DNA of 64,000 bases from positions 4,036,001-4,100,000 of the forward strand of contig NZ_CP071501.1 of the NCBI RefSeq assembly GCF_017354985.1, in the 5' to 3' direction. This stretch comes from Shewanella cyperi. Lineage in GTDB: Bacteria > Pseudomonadota > Gammaproteobacteria > Enterobacterales > Shewanellaceae. The position numbers were made by a program, and so were the translations under genes. Positions 35,005-43,545 of the stretch are shown piece by piece. Position 1 is the stretch's first letter. Each line of letters begins with the position of its first letter. The notes below the pieces were generated by a model. That model did no database searches. It was not told the DNA's origin and saw only the letters and a list, made by a program, of their open reading frames with translations.

Positions 35005-36513
35005 ATGATTGCAAGGATTAAGACCCCGACCAGGATTGCCCCCCTGGCGGCGTGTGCCACCGCTCTATGGTTATTGGCCTGCGACCCAAGCCAGGCCAGC
35101 GAGGTACAACAACAGGCGATGGGCGCCCCCCAAAGCTGCTATCTGTCCGGCATATCGGACCGGGCCAGATGCGGTTTTGTGGAAGTGCCGGAAAACGCCG
35201 CCAAGCCAGATGGTCGCAAAATACAAGTGCACTATGCCGTGTTGCCGGCCATTAAGCCGAGCTTCCCCAATGAGGCGTTCCTGGCCATCGCCGGCGGTCC
35301 GGGACAATCGGCCATAGACAATGCCGTTGGCTTTGAGCGCACCTTTGCCGAAATTCGTCAAAGCCGCGACATACTGCTGATAGATCAGCGCGGTACCGGC
35401 AGATCAAACCTGCTTAACTGCGACCTGGGCCCAGATGCCATGAGCCTGGCTTTCGACGATGAAAAGCTCGACAGTGCCGCCGAAGCAGCAAAGTGTCGCA
35501 ACAGTCTCGACGCAGATATAGCCCAATACGGCAGTCGGGCGGCGCTGGAAGACTTCGAGGCCGTGCGCAAGGCCCTGGGCTATGACAAGTTGCATGTCTA
35601 CGGCATTTCCTACGGCACCCGCATGGCGCAGCTGTACCTTAAGCATTATCCCGAGTCTCTGCTGACCGTCACTCTCGACGGCGTAGTGCCCATGCAGCAG
35701 AGCGTGCTCGCCATAGGTGATGCCATAGACAGGGCGGTGGAACTCATGCTCGCGGACTGCGAACAAAACAGCCAATGTCATACCCAATTCCCGGTCCTGC
35801 GTGACGAGCTGGCCATGGTCAATCAAAGACTCGACCAAGCGCCGGTGCGATTGATGGTCAATCATCCCCGCAGCGGCGAGGCCACAGAGTTTCTGCTGAC
35901 CCGCAACAAGTTTGCCTCAGTGGTGCGCCTCGCCCTGTATGCCACCAATGTCCGCGCCCTGCTGCCGCTGGCGATTCACCAGGCCGCCGCCGGCAATTAT
36001 CAGGGGATCCTTGGGTTGCACGGCATGATGCTAGACGGCCTGGATCTGGCCATGGGTATGCACAGTTCCGTGGTGTGTGGTGAAGATATTCCGCGTCTGG
36101 ATGCGGCCATGCGAGCCAAGCTGAATCAGAGTTATTACGGTGCCAACATGATCAAGGGACTGGAAGAAGTCTGTACCCAATGGCCCGTCCCCGCAGCCGA
36201 TGCAACCTTTGCCGAAGGCGTGCGCAGCAATTTGCCCGTGCTGTTGCTGTCCGGTGAAATAGACCCCGCCACCCCACCCCAGTGGGCCGAACTGGCCATG
36301 GCCAACATGAGCAATGCCAAACATCTGGTTGCCCCCTACGCCACCCATGGCGTAGCCCAACAGTCCTGCGGCAACAAGTTGGTGGCCCAATTGGTCAACA
36401 GCGGTTCCCTGAAGGAAATTCAGGGCGACTGTCTCAACAAGGATGTGCGCCGCAGTTTTTATCTCAACGCCAGCACGGTCGAGCCCCTGCCCGCAACCAT
36501 CAACAAGGAATAA
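35005..36513 (+). CDS. Exported alpha/beta hydrolase with TAP-like C-terminal domain
   Basis: A 502-residue protein related to tripeptidyl aminopeptidase/proline iminopeptidase-type hydrolases. N-terminus has a signal with a possible lipobox (LLAC, Cys near residue 25), so it may be a lipoprotein. Oxyanion/first-loop segment DQRGTGRS; nucleophile in GISYGTR (Ser about residue 205); the TAP-like C-terminal domain has LPVLLLSGEIDPATPP (Asp) and a His in ATHGVAQQ. Start: ATG 35005 with AAAAAGGAAAG upstream; the frame also opens at 34975. It leads an operon with a NatA/NatB-type exporter, so it may process or degrade what the exporter moves. Confidence 0.85.
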   Translation: MIARIKTPTRIAPLAACATALWLLACDPSQASEVQQQAMGAPQSCYLSGISDRARCGFVEVPENAAKPDGRKIQVHYAVLPAIKPSFPNEAFLAIAGGPGQSAIDNAVGFERTFAEIRQSRDILLIDQRGTGRSNLLNCDLGPDAMSLAFDDEKLDSAAEAAKCRNSLDADIAQYGSRAALEDFEAVRKALGYDKLHVYGISYGTRMAQLYLKHYPESLLTVTLDGVVPMQQSVLAIGDAIDRAVELMLADCEQNSQCHTQFPVLRDELAMVNQRLDQAPVRLMVNHPRSGEATEFLLTRNKFASVVRLALYATNVRALLPLAIHQAAAGNYQGILGLHGMMLDGLDLAMGMHSSVVCGEDIPRLDAAMRAKLNQSYYGANMIKGLEEVCTQWPVPAADATFAEGVRSNLPVLLLSGEIDPATPPQWAELAMANMSNAKHLVAPYATHGVAQQSCGNKLVAQLVNSGSLKEIQGDCLNKDVRRSFYLNASTVEPLPATINKE

Positions 36514-36516
36514 GTC

Positions 36517-37251
36517 ATGATCAGAGTCGACGCTTTATATAAAAAAATCGGCACAGTCCAGGCGCTGAACAACCTCAGTTTTCAGGCCGAGGATGGCCAT
36601 ATCACCGGCCTGCTGGGCCCCAATGGTGCCGGCAAGACCACCTGTCTGCGGACAGTTTTTGGCCTGCTCAAGCCCGACAGTGGCACGGCGGAGATCGATG
36701 GCATAGACGTGAGCCTGGATCCCCTGGCCGCCAAGCAACGCCTGGGGTTGTTTCCGGATCCCTTTGGCCTGTATGAGCGCCTGACCCCGAGGGAATATGT
36801 GCGCTTTTTCGCCGAGCTTTCGGGCATGGACAGCATGGCCGCCAAGGAGGCCACAGCCCGGGTGCTGACCCAATTACAGATGGATGAAATTGCCGATCGC
36901 CGTTGCAAGGGCTTTTCCCAGGGGCAAAGAATGAAAACCGCCCTGGCCCAAGCCATAGTCCACCAGCCACGCAATATTATTTTGGATGAGCCCACCCGCG
37001 GCCTGGATGTGATGAGCACCCGGGTGCTCAGGGAGATGCTGAAAAACCTCAGGGCCCAAGGGCACTGTGTGTTGTTTTCCAGCCATGTAATGCACGAGGT
37101 TGCCGCCCTGTGTGATCGGGTCATAGTCATGGCCCGTGGTGAAGTGGTCGCCATCGGCAGCCCCACCGAGCTCTGTGAGCGCACCGGCCACGATTCACTG
37201 GAAGAAGCCTTTATACAACTGATTGGAACCGACGAAGGGATTGCCGCATGA
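36517..37251 (+). CDS. ABC exporter ATPase, NatA-like
   Basis: A 244-residue ATPase. Walker A GLLGPNGAGKTTC (about residues 31-43), signature GFSQGQRMKTALAQ, Walker B NIILDEPTRGLDV, H-loop SSHVMHE. NatA-type ATPases drive export with the NatB-type permease that follows (4-bp overlap ATGA at 37248). Three bases separate it from the hydrolase stop, so the three genes form one operon. In Bacillus natAB exports sodium; that function is not implied by sequence here. Confidence 0.92.
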   Translation: MIRVDALYKKIGTVQALNNLSFQAEDGHITGLLGPNGAGKTTCLRTVFGLLKPDSGTAEIDGIDVSLDPLAAKQRLGLFPDPFGLYERLTPREYVRFFAELSGMDSMAAKEATARVLTQLQMDEIADRRCKGFSQGQRMKTALAQAIVHQPRNIILDEPTRGLDVMSTRVLREMLKNLRAQGHCVLFSSHVMHEVAALCDRVIVMARGEVVAIGSPTELCERTGHDSLEEAFIQLIGTDEGIAA

Positions 37252-38381
37252 ACGCTATTATCGCCCTGTTTCGCAAAGAATTACTGGATGCCGCCCGCGA
37301 CAAGCGCTCTGTGATGGCAGGCCTGTATTACGCCATAGGCACGCCGCTGGTCATGTGCGGCCTGTTCCTGGTGCTGATCAACAAGCTCTCCAGCCCGGAC
37401 GATCTCTTTATCCACATAGACAATGCCAACGGCGCCCGCGACCTGGTGCACTACCTGGAAAACCAGGGCATCAGCCACTCGGATGAAGACAAGGCCAAAC
37501 CCATCCGTCTGATCATCGGTGACGAGTATGCGGCACAAATGGCCAAGGGACAGCCGGCCGAAATCGTTATTGAAGCCGACGACTCGGATGAAAAATTGCA
37601 GAAATCCATCCGTCGCCTGCAAGCCCAACTGCAAAATTACAGCAGCGAGATGGGCAGTCTGAGGTTGATTGCCCGCGGCATAGACCCCAGGGTGGTCACA
37701 CCTTTGAAGGTGGAGTTGCATGACGAGGCCACCGCCGATTCCAAGGCCGGCATGATCCTGGGGTTGGCGCTCTTTACCATGATCTACTCGGTATTCATCT
37801 CGGGAATGAACCTGGCCATAGACACCAGTGCCGGAGAACGGGAACGCAATTCCCTGGCGCTGCTGCTGAGCCACCCCCTGAGCACCCGACAACTGGTGCT
37901 GGCCAAGGCAATGGCGGTCACCTGTTTCGCCATGCTGGGCCTGGCGCTGATCCTGCTGGTGTCCAAGTTTGCCTACACCCTGGTGCCCTGGCACAAACTG
38001 GGCTTTTCCATCACCTTGGATCCGGCCTTTATCGCCCTGATCCTGCTGGTCGGCCTGCCCATAGCCCTGCTGGCCTCCACCCTGCAGCTAGCGGTGTCCT
38101 TTTTGGCCAAAACCTTCAAGGAAGCCCAGTCCTACCTGACCATGGTGCTGATAGTGCCGTTGGCGCTGTCAATGACCGCCGCCTACGACATAGCCCCGGA
38201 TGTGCTCTACTGGTTGCCGATTTCGGGCCAGCAACAGGCGCTGATGGCCTTCGTCAAGGGCAAGGACCTGCCACTGCTGCAGCTGTTGGTCACCTCCGGT
38301 GGCACCCTGCTGTTGTCGCTGCTGTTGTTGTTGTTTATGGAACGCTCGCTCAAGAGCGAAAAAGTGGTGTTCGGGCTCTAA
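37248..38381 (+). CDS. ABC-2 type permease, NatB-like
   Basis: A 377-residue ABC-2 permease. One N-terminal membrane helix, a large extracytoplasmic loop (about 50-165), then five more helices including GMILGLALFTMIYSVFISGMNLAIDTSAGERERNSLALLLSHP, where the SAGERER motif is the NatB-type signature. It overlaps natA by 4 bp. It belongs with the upstream hydrolase as one export/processing unit. Confidence 0.88.
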   Translation: MNAIIALFRKELLDAARDKRSVMAGLYYAIGTPLVMCGLFLVLINKLSSPDDLFIHIDNANGARDLVHYLENQGISHSDEDKAKPIRLIIGDEYAAQMAKGQPAEIVIEADDSDEKLQKSIRRLQAQLQNYSSEMGSLRLIARGIDPRVVTPLKVELHDEATADSKAGMILGLALFTMIYSVFISGMNLAIDTSAGERERNSLALLLSHPLSTRQLVLAKAMAVTCFAMLGLALILLVSKFAYTLVPWHKLGFSITLDPAFIALILLVGLPIALLASTLQLAVSFLAKTFKEAQSYLTMVLIVPLALSMTAAYDIAPDVLYWLPISGQQQALMAFVKGKDLPLLQLLVTSGGTLLLSLLLLLFMERSLKSEKVVFGL

Positions 38382-38417
38382 ACCAGCCCGACGCTGTCAC
38401 TCAGGAGGGCATGGATT

Positions 38418-38615
38418 ATGGATAAGCTCACCGCGGTCACACTGATCATGCTAACGGCCTTTGTTGCCCAGCTGCTGACAAATTACTGGCACCGCAGGCC
38501 GGCGGCCACGGCCGAAATCAACAGTCTGAGGGAAGAAAATCAGGCTATCAAACAAAGGATTGCGGCGCTTGAAGCCTTGGTCAACGAACTGAAACGGGAG
38601 CTGGGCAAGCACTGA
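38418..38615 (+). CDS. Small membrane-anchored coiled-coil protein
   Basis: A 65-residue protein: one membrane helix (residues 5-23, TAVTLIMLTAFVAQLLTNY), then a basic patch (WHRRP) and an amphipathic coiled coil (SLREENQAIKQRIAALEALVNELKREL). The layout resembles PspB, but homology is not evident. AGGAGG at 38403-38408 lies 9 nt before ATG 38418. It follows natB by 36 bp and may belong to the operon. Function unknown. Confidence 0.7.
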   Translation: MDKLTAVTLIMLTAFVAQLLTNYWHRRPAATAEINSLREENQAIKQRIAALEALVNELKRELGKH

Positions 38616-38628
38616 CCAAAGGGCGGAT

Positions 38629-38652
38629 AACCAGGCCGTCCCGGCCTGGTTT
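38629..38652 (+). terminator. Terminator after the hydrolase-NatAB operon
   Basis: AACCAGGCC - GTCCC - GGCCTGGTT, a 9-bp stem followed by a short T run, 14 bp beyond the stop of the small membrane-protein gene. Confidence 0.65.
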
Positions 38653-38742
38653 CAGGCGCGACAAGCTCGGGCCGCGAGGTTAGGTGTCACCGCCGAGAGC
38701 TATGCCTTTGAGCCGGAGACCAAGCCTTTGAAACCAAGCCGG

Positions 38743-39186
38743 TCAATTGCCGCTGTCCAGTGCCCGCAGCGCCTTGTCCTGCTCCTTGGTCAAAGGATAA
38801 ATGCGCTCGATACGGCATTGGGGCACAGGGGTGTCGACCGTGGCTACGGCATCAAATCTGGCCATCAGGGAAGAAGAGATTTGTTGTTTCAGCAACAGGC
38901 TGTGGGAATAGGCCAAATCCGGGCAGCGGCTGCCGAGCGCGAGCAGATAGGCCTTGAATGGTGAGGTCCGCACCATCAGGTGCCATTCACCGAGAGAGGC
39001 CCAACTGTCGAGGCGGAAGGTGGTGATATTATCTACCGGCTGCAGCTGCCACTCGGCAATCTTGGCCTCTACCAGGGTTTTCCACTCTTCCCGACTGAGA
39101 TGCGTACTGCATCCAGCCATCAGCAATATGGTCAGACTCAGCAGGGCGGCAAGGGCCAAGCCGCCCGCTGTTTTAATTTTTCCCAT
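38743..39186 (-). CDS. DUF6491-like lipoprotein
   Basis: A 147-residue lipoprotein: signal peptide with lipobox LMAGC (Cys26), then a small domain with FRLDSWASLGEWHLMVRT and YLLALGSRCPDLAYS, resembling DUF6491 proteins. It has two further cysteines (RCPD, PQCR) that may pair. Start ATG 39186 with GGGAG upstream; the frame opens earlier at 39246. It lies 76 bp downstream of the 94-residue exported protein on the same strand and may share its promoter. Function unknown. Confidence 0.7.
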   Translation of the reverse strand: MGKIKTAGGLALAALLSLTILLMAGCSTHLSREEWKTLVEAKIAEWQLQPVDNITTFRLDSWASLGEWHLMVRTSPFKAYLLALGSRCPDLAYSHSLLLKQQISSSLMARFDAVATVDTPVPQCRIERIYPLTKEQDKALRALDSGN

Positions 39187-39262
39187 TTGACGCTCCCGAT
39201 AATTCACTCCGAACTTGAGTGTAGAACCAAGTCCAGTCTTTGACATAGCCGGGATTAAGCCA

Positions 39263-39547
39263 TTAATTCCTTTTGCTTAACAGGGTGTCAACTGCCTGTT
39301 CGTGTGGCGCTTCCACCTCAGCACTTTGCAGTTCCAGGCTCACGGCCAAACGGGTTTCCGCCGCAATCCGTGCCAGAGAGGCATCCAGCTGTTCGGACAA
39401 TTCGCGGCTCACATCGGCCACCAGATGAGTGGTGACATTGCCATGGCCTGCCAGATCGAAACCAAAGCTGTCGTTGGCGTTGGCGTTTACGCTGGTGAAT
39501 ACCAGGCCGGCGGTGAAAATAATGCTCTTGATGCTGTACTTGTTCAT
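39263..39547 (-). CDS. Small exported protein of unknown function, probably sigma54-controlled
   Basis: A 94-residue protein: signal peptide MNKYSIKSIIFTAGLVFTSVNANA, then a helical region (VSRELSEQLDASLARIAAETRLAVSLELQSAEVE) and no cysteines or metal motifs. I do not recognise the family. AAGGAGTGACCC just before the ATG is a strong ribosome-binding site. Upstream are a sigma54-like promoter and two spaced palindromes. It is followed on the same strand by the DUF6491-like lipoprotein. It may be a stress-induced periplasmic protein; this is inference. Confidence 0.72.
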   Translation of the reverse strand: MNKYSIKSIIFTAGLVFTSVNANANDSFGFDLAGHGNVTTHLVADVSRELSEQLDASLARIAAETRLAVSLELQSAEVEAPHEQAVDTLLSKRN

Positions 39548-39593
39548 GGGTCACTCCTTGATTGGGATTAAGGTCTTGCTTTACCCAGATACA

Positions 39594-39610
39594 TCAAGAG
39601 CCGTGCCAAA
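39594..39610 (-). promoter_or_regulatory. Sigma54-like (-24/-12) promoter
   Basis: Read on the minus strand: TTTGGCACGGCTCTTGA, matching TGGCACG-N4-TTGCW except for A instead of C in the -12 GC. GG and GA are separated by exactly 10 nt. It lies 47 bp upstream of the 94-residue gene, predicting a start of transcription near 39583. Confidence 0.6.
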
Positions 39611-39661
39611 AACACAAACAGCTGATATATATCAATTTTATTCGGCACCAGCCAAATCAAA

Positions 39662-39676
39662 TGTCCGAAGCGGACA
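39662..39676. promoter_or_regulatory. Upstream activator palindrome 1, TGTCCG-N3-CGGACA
   Basis: A perfect 6+6-bp palindrome about 86 bp upstream of the predicted sigma54 transcription start, where an enhancer-binding protein would sit. An A/T-rich stretch (TATCAATTTTATT, near the IHF consensus) separates it from the promoter. Confidence 0.6.
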
Positions 39677-39706
39677 CAGGAGAATGCGACCGCCGGACTG
39701 TCCACC

Positions 39707-39721
39707 TGTCCGCAGCGGACA
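39707..39721. promoter_or_regulatory. Upstream activator palindrome 2, TGTCCG-N3-CGGACA
   Basis: Second copy of the same palindrome, exactly 45 bp further upstream than the first and extended by one more pair on each side. A third partial half-site (TGTCCA) precedes it at 39699-39704. Confidence 0.6.
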
Positions 39722-39772
39722 GGCTTGCGTTGGCGCATGGCCCCCAAATAGGAATGTGCGCTGGACCATAAG

Positions 39773-39798
39773 CAAAAAAGTCCCGCAAGCGCGGGACT
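39773..39798 (-). terminator. Terminator of the tetR-hlyD-ABC operon
   Basis: AGTCCCGC - AAGC - GCGGGACT, followed on the minus strand by a run of six T, 20 bp after the permease stop codon. Confidence 0.9.
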
Positions 39799-39817
39799 GA
39801 TAAGAGGCATACGGCCA

Positions 39818-40939
39818 TTAATCCAAACGCTTATTGAACCTCAGACTGGCAACCGTCAGGCCAAACAGGGTGAAACCCATCAGCCACAGGGAGTCATAGC
39901 CCAGATCTGCCACCAGGGCCTCCCTGAGCACTATGGCGCGGGCCATGCGCATAAAGTGAGTAGCCGGCAGAGCTTCGGCAATCCATTGGGCCGGCACCGG
40001 CATAGCTTCATAGGGAAACATGAAACCGGACAGCAGAATGGACGGCAGCAAGATAAAGATGGTCAACTGCATCGACTGCAACTGGGTCTTGGCTATGGTG
40101 GAAATCACCAGTCCCAGGGTCAGGCTGGCGAGAATAAACAGCATGGCCGCCAGGGCTATGCTGTCCAAACCACCGCGGATGGGCACATCAAACACCAGAT
40201 GACCGGCACTGAGTATGATGGCCACCTGGATAAAGCCCACCAGCACATAGGGCAAGATCTTGCCCAGCATCAGCTCCAGCGGCTTCACCGGAGTGGTGAT
40301 CAAAAATTCCATATTGCCCTGCTCCCGCTCGCGCACTATGGCGGCGGAGGTAAACATCACCATGGTCATGGTCAGGATCACCCCCAACAGGCCTGGCACT
40401 ATGTTCACCACTGTGCGCTGCTCAGGGTTAAAGTACTGCACCACTTCAAAGCTGGGTACCGTCGTTGCCTGGGGCTTTAGCATGACCTCAGCCAGCGGCA
40501 TCTGCCGCAGCGAACGGATGGCAGAGGCCACCACAGTATCCGAGCCATCCACCAGCCACTGGCCCACGGGCTCGGCAAAGTAATGGCCGCCGCCGGCCGC
40601 CGGATGGCGCACCAGACGCTCACCGAGATCCGCTGGTAACACCAGCACCGCCTTGACCTTACCGGCGGTAATGGCGGCCTCGGCCGCCACCACAGTGTTG
40701 TAGGTATCTTTGAAGTCCACCACCTGGGTGGCGGTCACCGCCTGCAGCACGGCACGGCTGTAACTGGAATCGCTGAGATCCACCACGGCGGCGGGCAGGT
40801 GGCGCGCATCCGTGTTGATGGCATAACCGAACAGGGTCAGCTGCACCAGGGGGATCATCACTATCATGCCGAAGGTCATGCGATCCCGTGACAGCTGGCG
40901 CAGCTCCTTGATCAGGATTGCGAGGATACGACTAAACAT
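39818..40939 (-). CDS. ABC-2 family permease of an HlyD-linked exporter
   Basis: A 373-residue permease of the YbhS/YbhR type: one N-terminal helix (RILAILIKELRQLSRDRMTFGMIVMIPLVQLTLFGYAIN), a long extracytoplasmic loop, and five helices including the MTMVMFTSAAIVREREQGNMEFLITTPVKPLELMLGKILPY region. ATG 40939 overlaps the ATPase by 8 bp; TGGAGGCC precedes it. E. coli ybhGFSR has two permeases; only one is present here. Substrate unknown; family members export drugs or surface compounds. Confidence 0.88.
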   Translation of the reverse strand: MFSRILAILIKELRQLSRDRMTFGMIVMIPLVQLTLFGYAINTDARHLPAAVVDLSDSSYSRAVLQAVTATQVVDFKDTYNTVVAAEAAITAGKVKAVLVLPADLGERLVRHPAAGGGHYFAEPVGQWLVDGSDTVVASAIRSLRQMPLAEVMLKPQATTVPSFEVVQYFNPEQRTVVNIVPGLLGVILTMTMVMFTSAAIVREREQGNMEFLITTPVKPLELMLGKILPYVLVGFIQVAIILSAGHLVFDVPIRGGLDSIALAAMLFILASLTLGLVISTIAKTQLQSMQLTIFILLPSILLSGFMFPYEAMPVPAQWIAEALPATHFMRMARAIVLREALVADLGYDSLWLMGFTLFGLTVASLRFNKRLD

Positions 40940-41873
40940 GCTGGCCTCCAGCGGCACGGCTGCCGGTACAGGTGACAAACACATCTTCCAGGCTGGGACG
41001 CACCTCGTCCATCTGACGGCCGCCGACCTTGGGGCCCAACCAGGCCAGGGGATCGTTGATATCACTGCGCACCAACACCCGCAGACGGCTGCCGATTTGG
41101 GCCGCCGACAACACGGCATCGTCCGTCAGCAGCTGCTGCTTGAGCTTACGCAAGTCTTCACCGGCCACTTCCACCACCCGAGCCCCCATGTCCTGCATCA
41201 GTTGCTGGGGAGAGCCATCGGCGCGCTTGATGCCACGCTCCAATATGGCCAGACCGTGGCAGCGCTCGGCCTCATCCATGTAGTGGGTCGACACCAGTAT
41301 GGTGGTGCCAAGGGCACAAAGGTCGAACAAACGCTCCCAGAATTCCCGGCGGTTTTCCGGATCCACCGCCGAGGTGGGCTCATCGAGGAACAAGAGCTCG
41401 GGTTCGTGCATGGTGGCCGCCGCCAGTGCCAGCCGTTGCTTTTGACCTCCGCTCATGGAACCGGCCATCTGGGCTTCACGACCATGAAGATCGTACAGCG
41501 CCAACAGCTGCTCTATGCGCTCCCTGGCATGGCGCAGCGGCAGGCCGTAGATCTGCGCCACGAACCGCAGGTTTTCCAGCACGGTCAGGTTTTCATACAG
41601 GGAAAACTTCTGGGTCATATAGCCGATACGGCGCCTGAGCCTTTCTTCGGCCCCGGGCAGGGTTTCCCCCAGCACCCGGATCTCGCCTTCAGTGGGTCGC
41701 AGCAGGCCGGTCAACATGCGGATCGAGGTGGACTTGCCGCAACCGTTGGGCCCCAGGAATCCGTAAATACTGCCGCGGGGAATGGCCAAGTCGACCCCGT
41801 CCACCGCCTTGAGCGCCCCGAAGCTGCGACTCATGCCGCGGGTTTCCACCGCAAACTCAATGCCTGCGCTCAT
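40932..41873 (-). CDS. ABC exporter ATPase (YbhF-like)
   Basis: A 313-residue ATPase: Walker A GFLGPNGCGKSTS (about residues 34-46), signature GSMSGGQKQRLALAAA, Walker B LLFLDEPTSAVDPENRREFW, H-loop VSTHYMDEAERC. A C-terminal regulatory extension follows. It overlaps the hlyD gene by 4 bp and the permease by 8 bp, so the operon is translationally coupled. Confidence 0.92.
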   Translation of the reverse strand: MSAGIEFAVETRGMSRSFGALKAVDGVDLAIPRGSIYGFLGPNGCGKSTSIRMLTGLLRPTEGEIRVLGETLPGAEERLRRRIGYMTQKFSLYENLTVLENLRFVAQIYGLPLRHARERIEQLLALYDLHGREAQMAGSMSGGQKQRLALAAATMHEPELLFLDEPTSAVDPENRREFWERLFDLCALGTTILVSTHYMDEAERCHGLAILERGIKRADGSPQQLMQDMGARVVEVAGEDLRKLKQQLLTDDAVLSAAQIGSRLRVLVRSDINDPLAWLGPKVGGRQMDEVRPSLEDVFVTCTGSRAAGGQHV

Positions 41874-42805
41874 TGGGGCAACTCCACTTCGATTGCCAGG
41901 CCGCTCGGCAACTCAGCACCTTCAGGCAAATCTATGTCCGTCAGGTACATCAGCTGGGCCCGATCGCGCTCGTTCAGGGCATAAAAGGGGGTGTAGGCCG
42001 GCTGACTGCGTACCTTGCGCACCTTGCCGGTCAAGGCCTCTGCCCTGCCATCTACCCTGATGTTAACCTCGGCGCCGGGAAGCATTTTGTCGAGGTAAGG
42101 TGCGGGCAGATAAACCCGTACAAAGGGCCGGTTCTTGGCCAGCAGGCCTACAAGCTGGGTGCCGGCGGCGACTCTGTCACCCGCCCGCCAGGGCAGCAGG
42201 TCGACCAGGGCATCCTGGGCCGCCACCAAATACAGGTCCGCCAGCGCTTTTTGTTCCAGTGCCAATTGGGCTTCGGCGGCAGCCACAGCGGCCCGGGCCT
42301 GATCCAGCTGCTCGCTGCGGGTGCCATTTTCCAGCTCACGCAGTGCCTGGGTGGCGCTGTCACGGGCGGCGAGTGCCGTATCCCTGGCGGCACGGGCACC
42401 GTCGAGATCCGCCTGGGTCAACACCTTATCCTTATAAAGCCTGGCGGTGCGCTCGTATCTTGACTCGGCTTCAGTGAGTGTGGCTTCGGCGCCGCTCACC
42501 TTGGCGCGGGCCTGTGCCAGAGCCTCAATGCGGGCCCCCTTTAATAACTCGGCCAATTGAGCCTCGGCCCTGGCCAGCTCAGCACGGCGCAGCGCCAGCC
42601 TGGCCTGCACAGCAGTGTCATCCAGTTCAAGCAAAAGGGTACCGGCCTTGACCTCGTCCCCCTCATGCACATGCACGGCACGGATCAGCTCCCCCACCGG
42701 GGCCGTCAGGGTCAGGCGATCCCGCTCAACTGTGCCATATACCCTGGGCGCTTCCTGTTGGCAGGCGCTGAGCAACAACAAGGCAACCAACGACAAGACT
42801 CTCAT
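41870..42805 (-). CDS. HlyD-type periplasmic adaptor lipoprotein (YbhG-like)
   Basis: A 311-residue membrane-fusion protein. Lipobox LLSAC (Cys15) at the N-terminus, then a lipoyl half (TLTAPVGELIRAVHVHEGDEVKAGTLLLELDD), a long coiled-coil hairpin of Ala/Arg/Glu-rich helices (about 65-180), and the second half with RAGDRVAAGTQLVGLLAKN. It links the ABC exporter to the outer membrane, probably through TolC. Its start overlaps the tetR stop by 4 bp. Confidence 0.92.
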   Translation of the reverse strand: MRVLSLVALLLLSACQQEAPRVYGTVERDRLTLTAPVGELIRAVHVHEGDEVKAGTLLLELDDTAVQARLALRRAELARAEAQLAELLKGARIEALAQARAKVSGAEATLTEAESRYERTARLYKDKVLTQADLDGARAARDTALAARDSATQALRELENGTRSEQLDQARAAVAAAEAQLALEQKALADLYLVAAQDALVDLLPWRAGDRVAAGTQLVGLLAKNRPFVRVYLPAPYLDKMLPGAEVNIRVDGRAEALTGKVRKVRSQPAYTPFYALNERDRAQLMYLTDIDLPEGAELPSGLAIEVELPQ

Positions 42806-43443
42806 TCTGACTTCTCCACGGGCTGCAAGATGCCCTGTTGTAACACTTTGATATGGTGTGGGATCAGGGCCATAAGCCCCTCGGGATTCAAGGTGACCCC
42901 CAGCTGGCCCACCAACACGGGCGGCGCCAACAAAGGAAACACCATCAGACTGACCAGACTCAGCCGCGCCAGGTTGGGATCTACGCCGTCGCGCAGCAGC
43001 CCCGAGTCCACCAGCGCCTGGGTCACCCAGCGACGGGACAGTTGAATGACTTCCTGAAAAATGGACAGCAGTATGCGATAGGGCTCTGAGCCTTCGTCTT
43101 CGCGCAATACCCGCAGCACCAGACGCGGCAGGCCGGGATGGGCACCAATGGCCTGGTAGTACACCCGCATCAGGGTCGCCAGGTCACCCGGCGTGTCGGC
43201 CTCACTCAACTGCCGGAATCGGGCCAACACAGGCGCCATGGTTTCACGTACCATGTGCTCAAACAGGCCGGATTTGCTGCCAAAGTAATAGCGGATCATG
43301 GCCGCGTCGACTTCGGCCTCACGGGCGATTTCCCGGGTGGAAACCCCTTGAAAACTGCGCTGGCTGAATAGCTGCCTGGCGGCATGGATCAGCCGGACAC
43401 GGGCATCTGAATCACCCTTGGGACGGCCTGGAGCTTGGGACAT
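42802..43443 (-). CDS. TetR-family regulator (CecR-like)
   Basis: A 213-residue TetR protein. The helix-turn-helix is at about 15-60 (RLIHAARQLFSQRSFQGVSTREIAREAEVDAAMIRYYFGSKSGLFEHMV), the rest is a helical ligand domain. In E. coli the same position before hlyD-type ybhG is held by CecR/YbiH. It is the first gene of the operon and probably represses it. A TTCA...TGAA dyad at 43464-43479 lies 20 bp upstream of the start, a possible operator. Confidence 0.92.
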   Translation of the reverse strand: MSQAPGRPKGDSDARVRLIHAARQLFSQRSFQGVSTREIAREAEVDAAMIRYYFGSKSGLFEHMVRETMAPVLARFRQLSEADTPGDLATLMRVYYQAIGAHPGLPRLVLRVLREDEGSEPYRILLSIFQEVIQLSRRWVTQALVDSGLLRDGVDPNLARLSLVSLMVFPLLAPPVLVGQLGVTLNPEGLMALIPHHIKVLQQGILQPVEKSE

Positions 43444-43545
43444 GGCGGACCTCTTCCAATAAATTCACCCATTGATGAACATACTAGTGAAGATCCGCAC
43501 ATAACGGCAGCGGTAAAATTCCTCAATTACCGCTGTTTTGCTGAA

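Noticed and set aside
38411..38425. Five-codon frame (ATG GAT TAT GGA TAA) overlapping the start of the small membrane protein
   Set aside because: Only 2 nt from AGGAGG, too close for efficient initiation; the main start has the better spacing. Considered as an upstream ORF but not supported.
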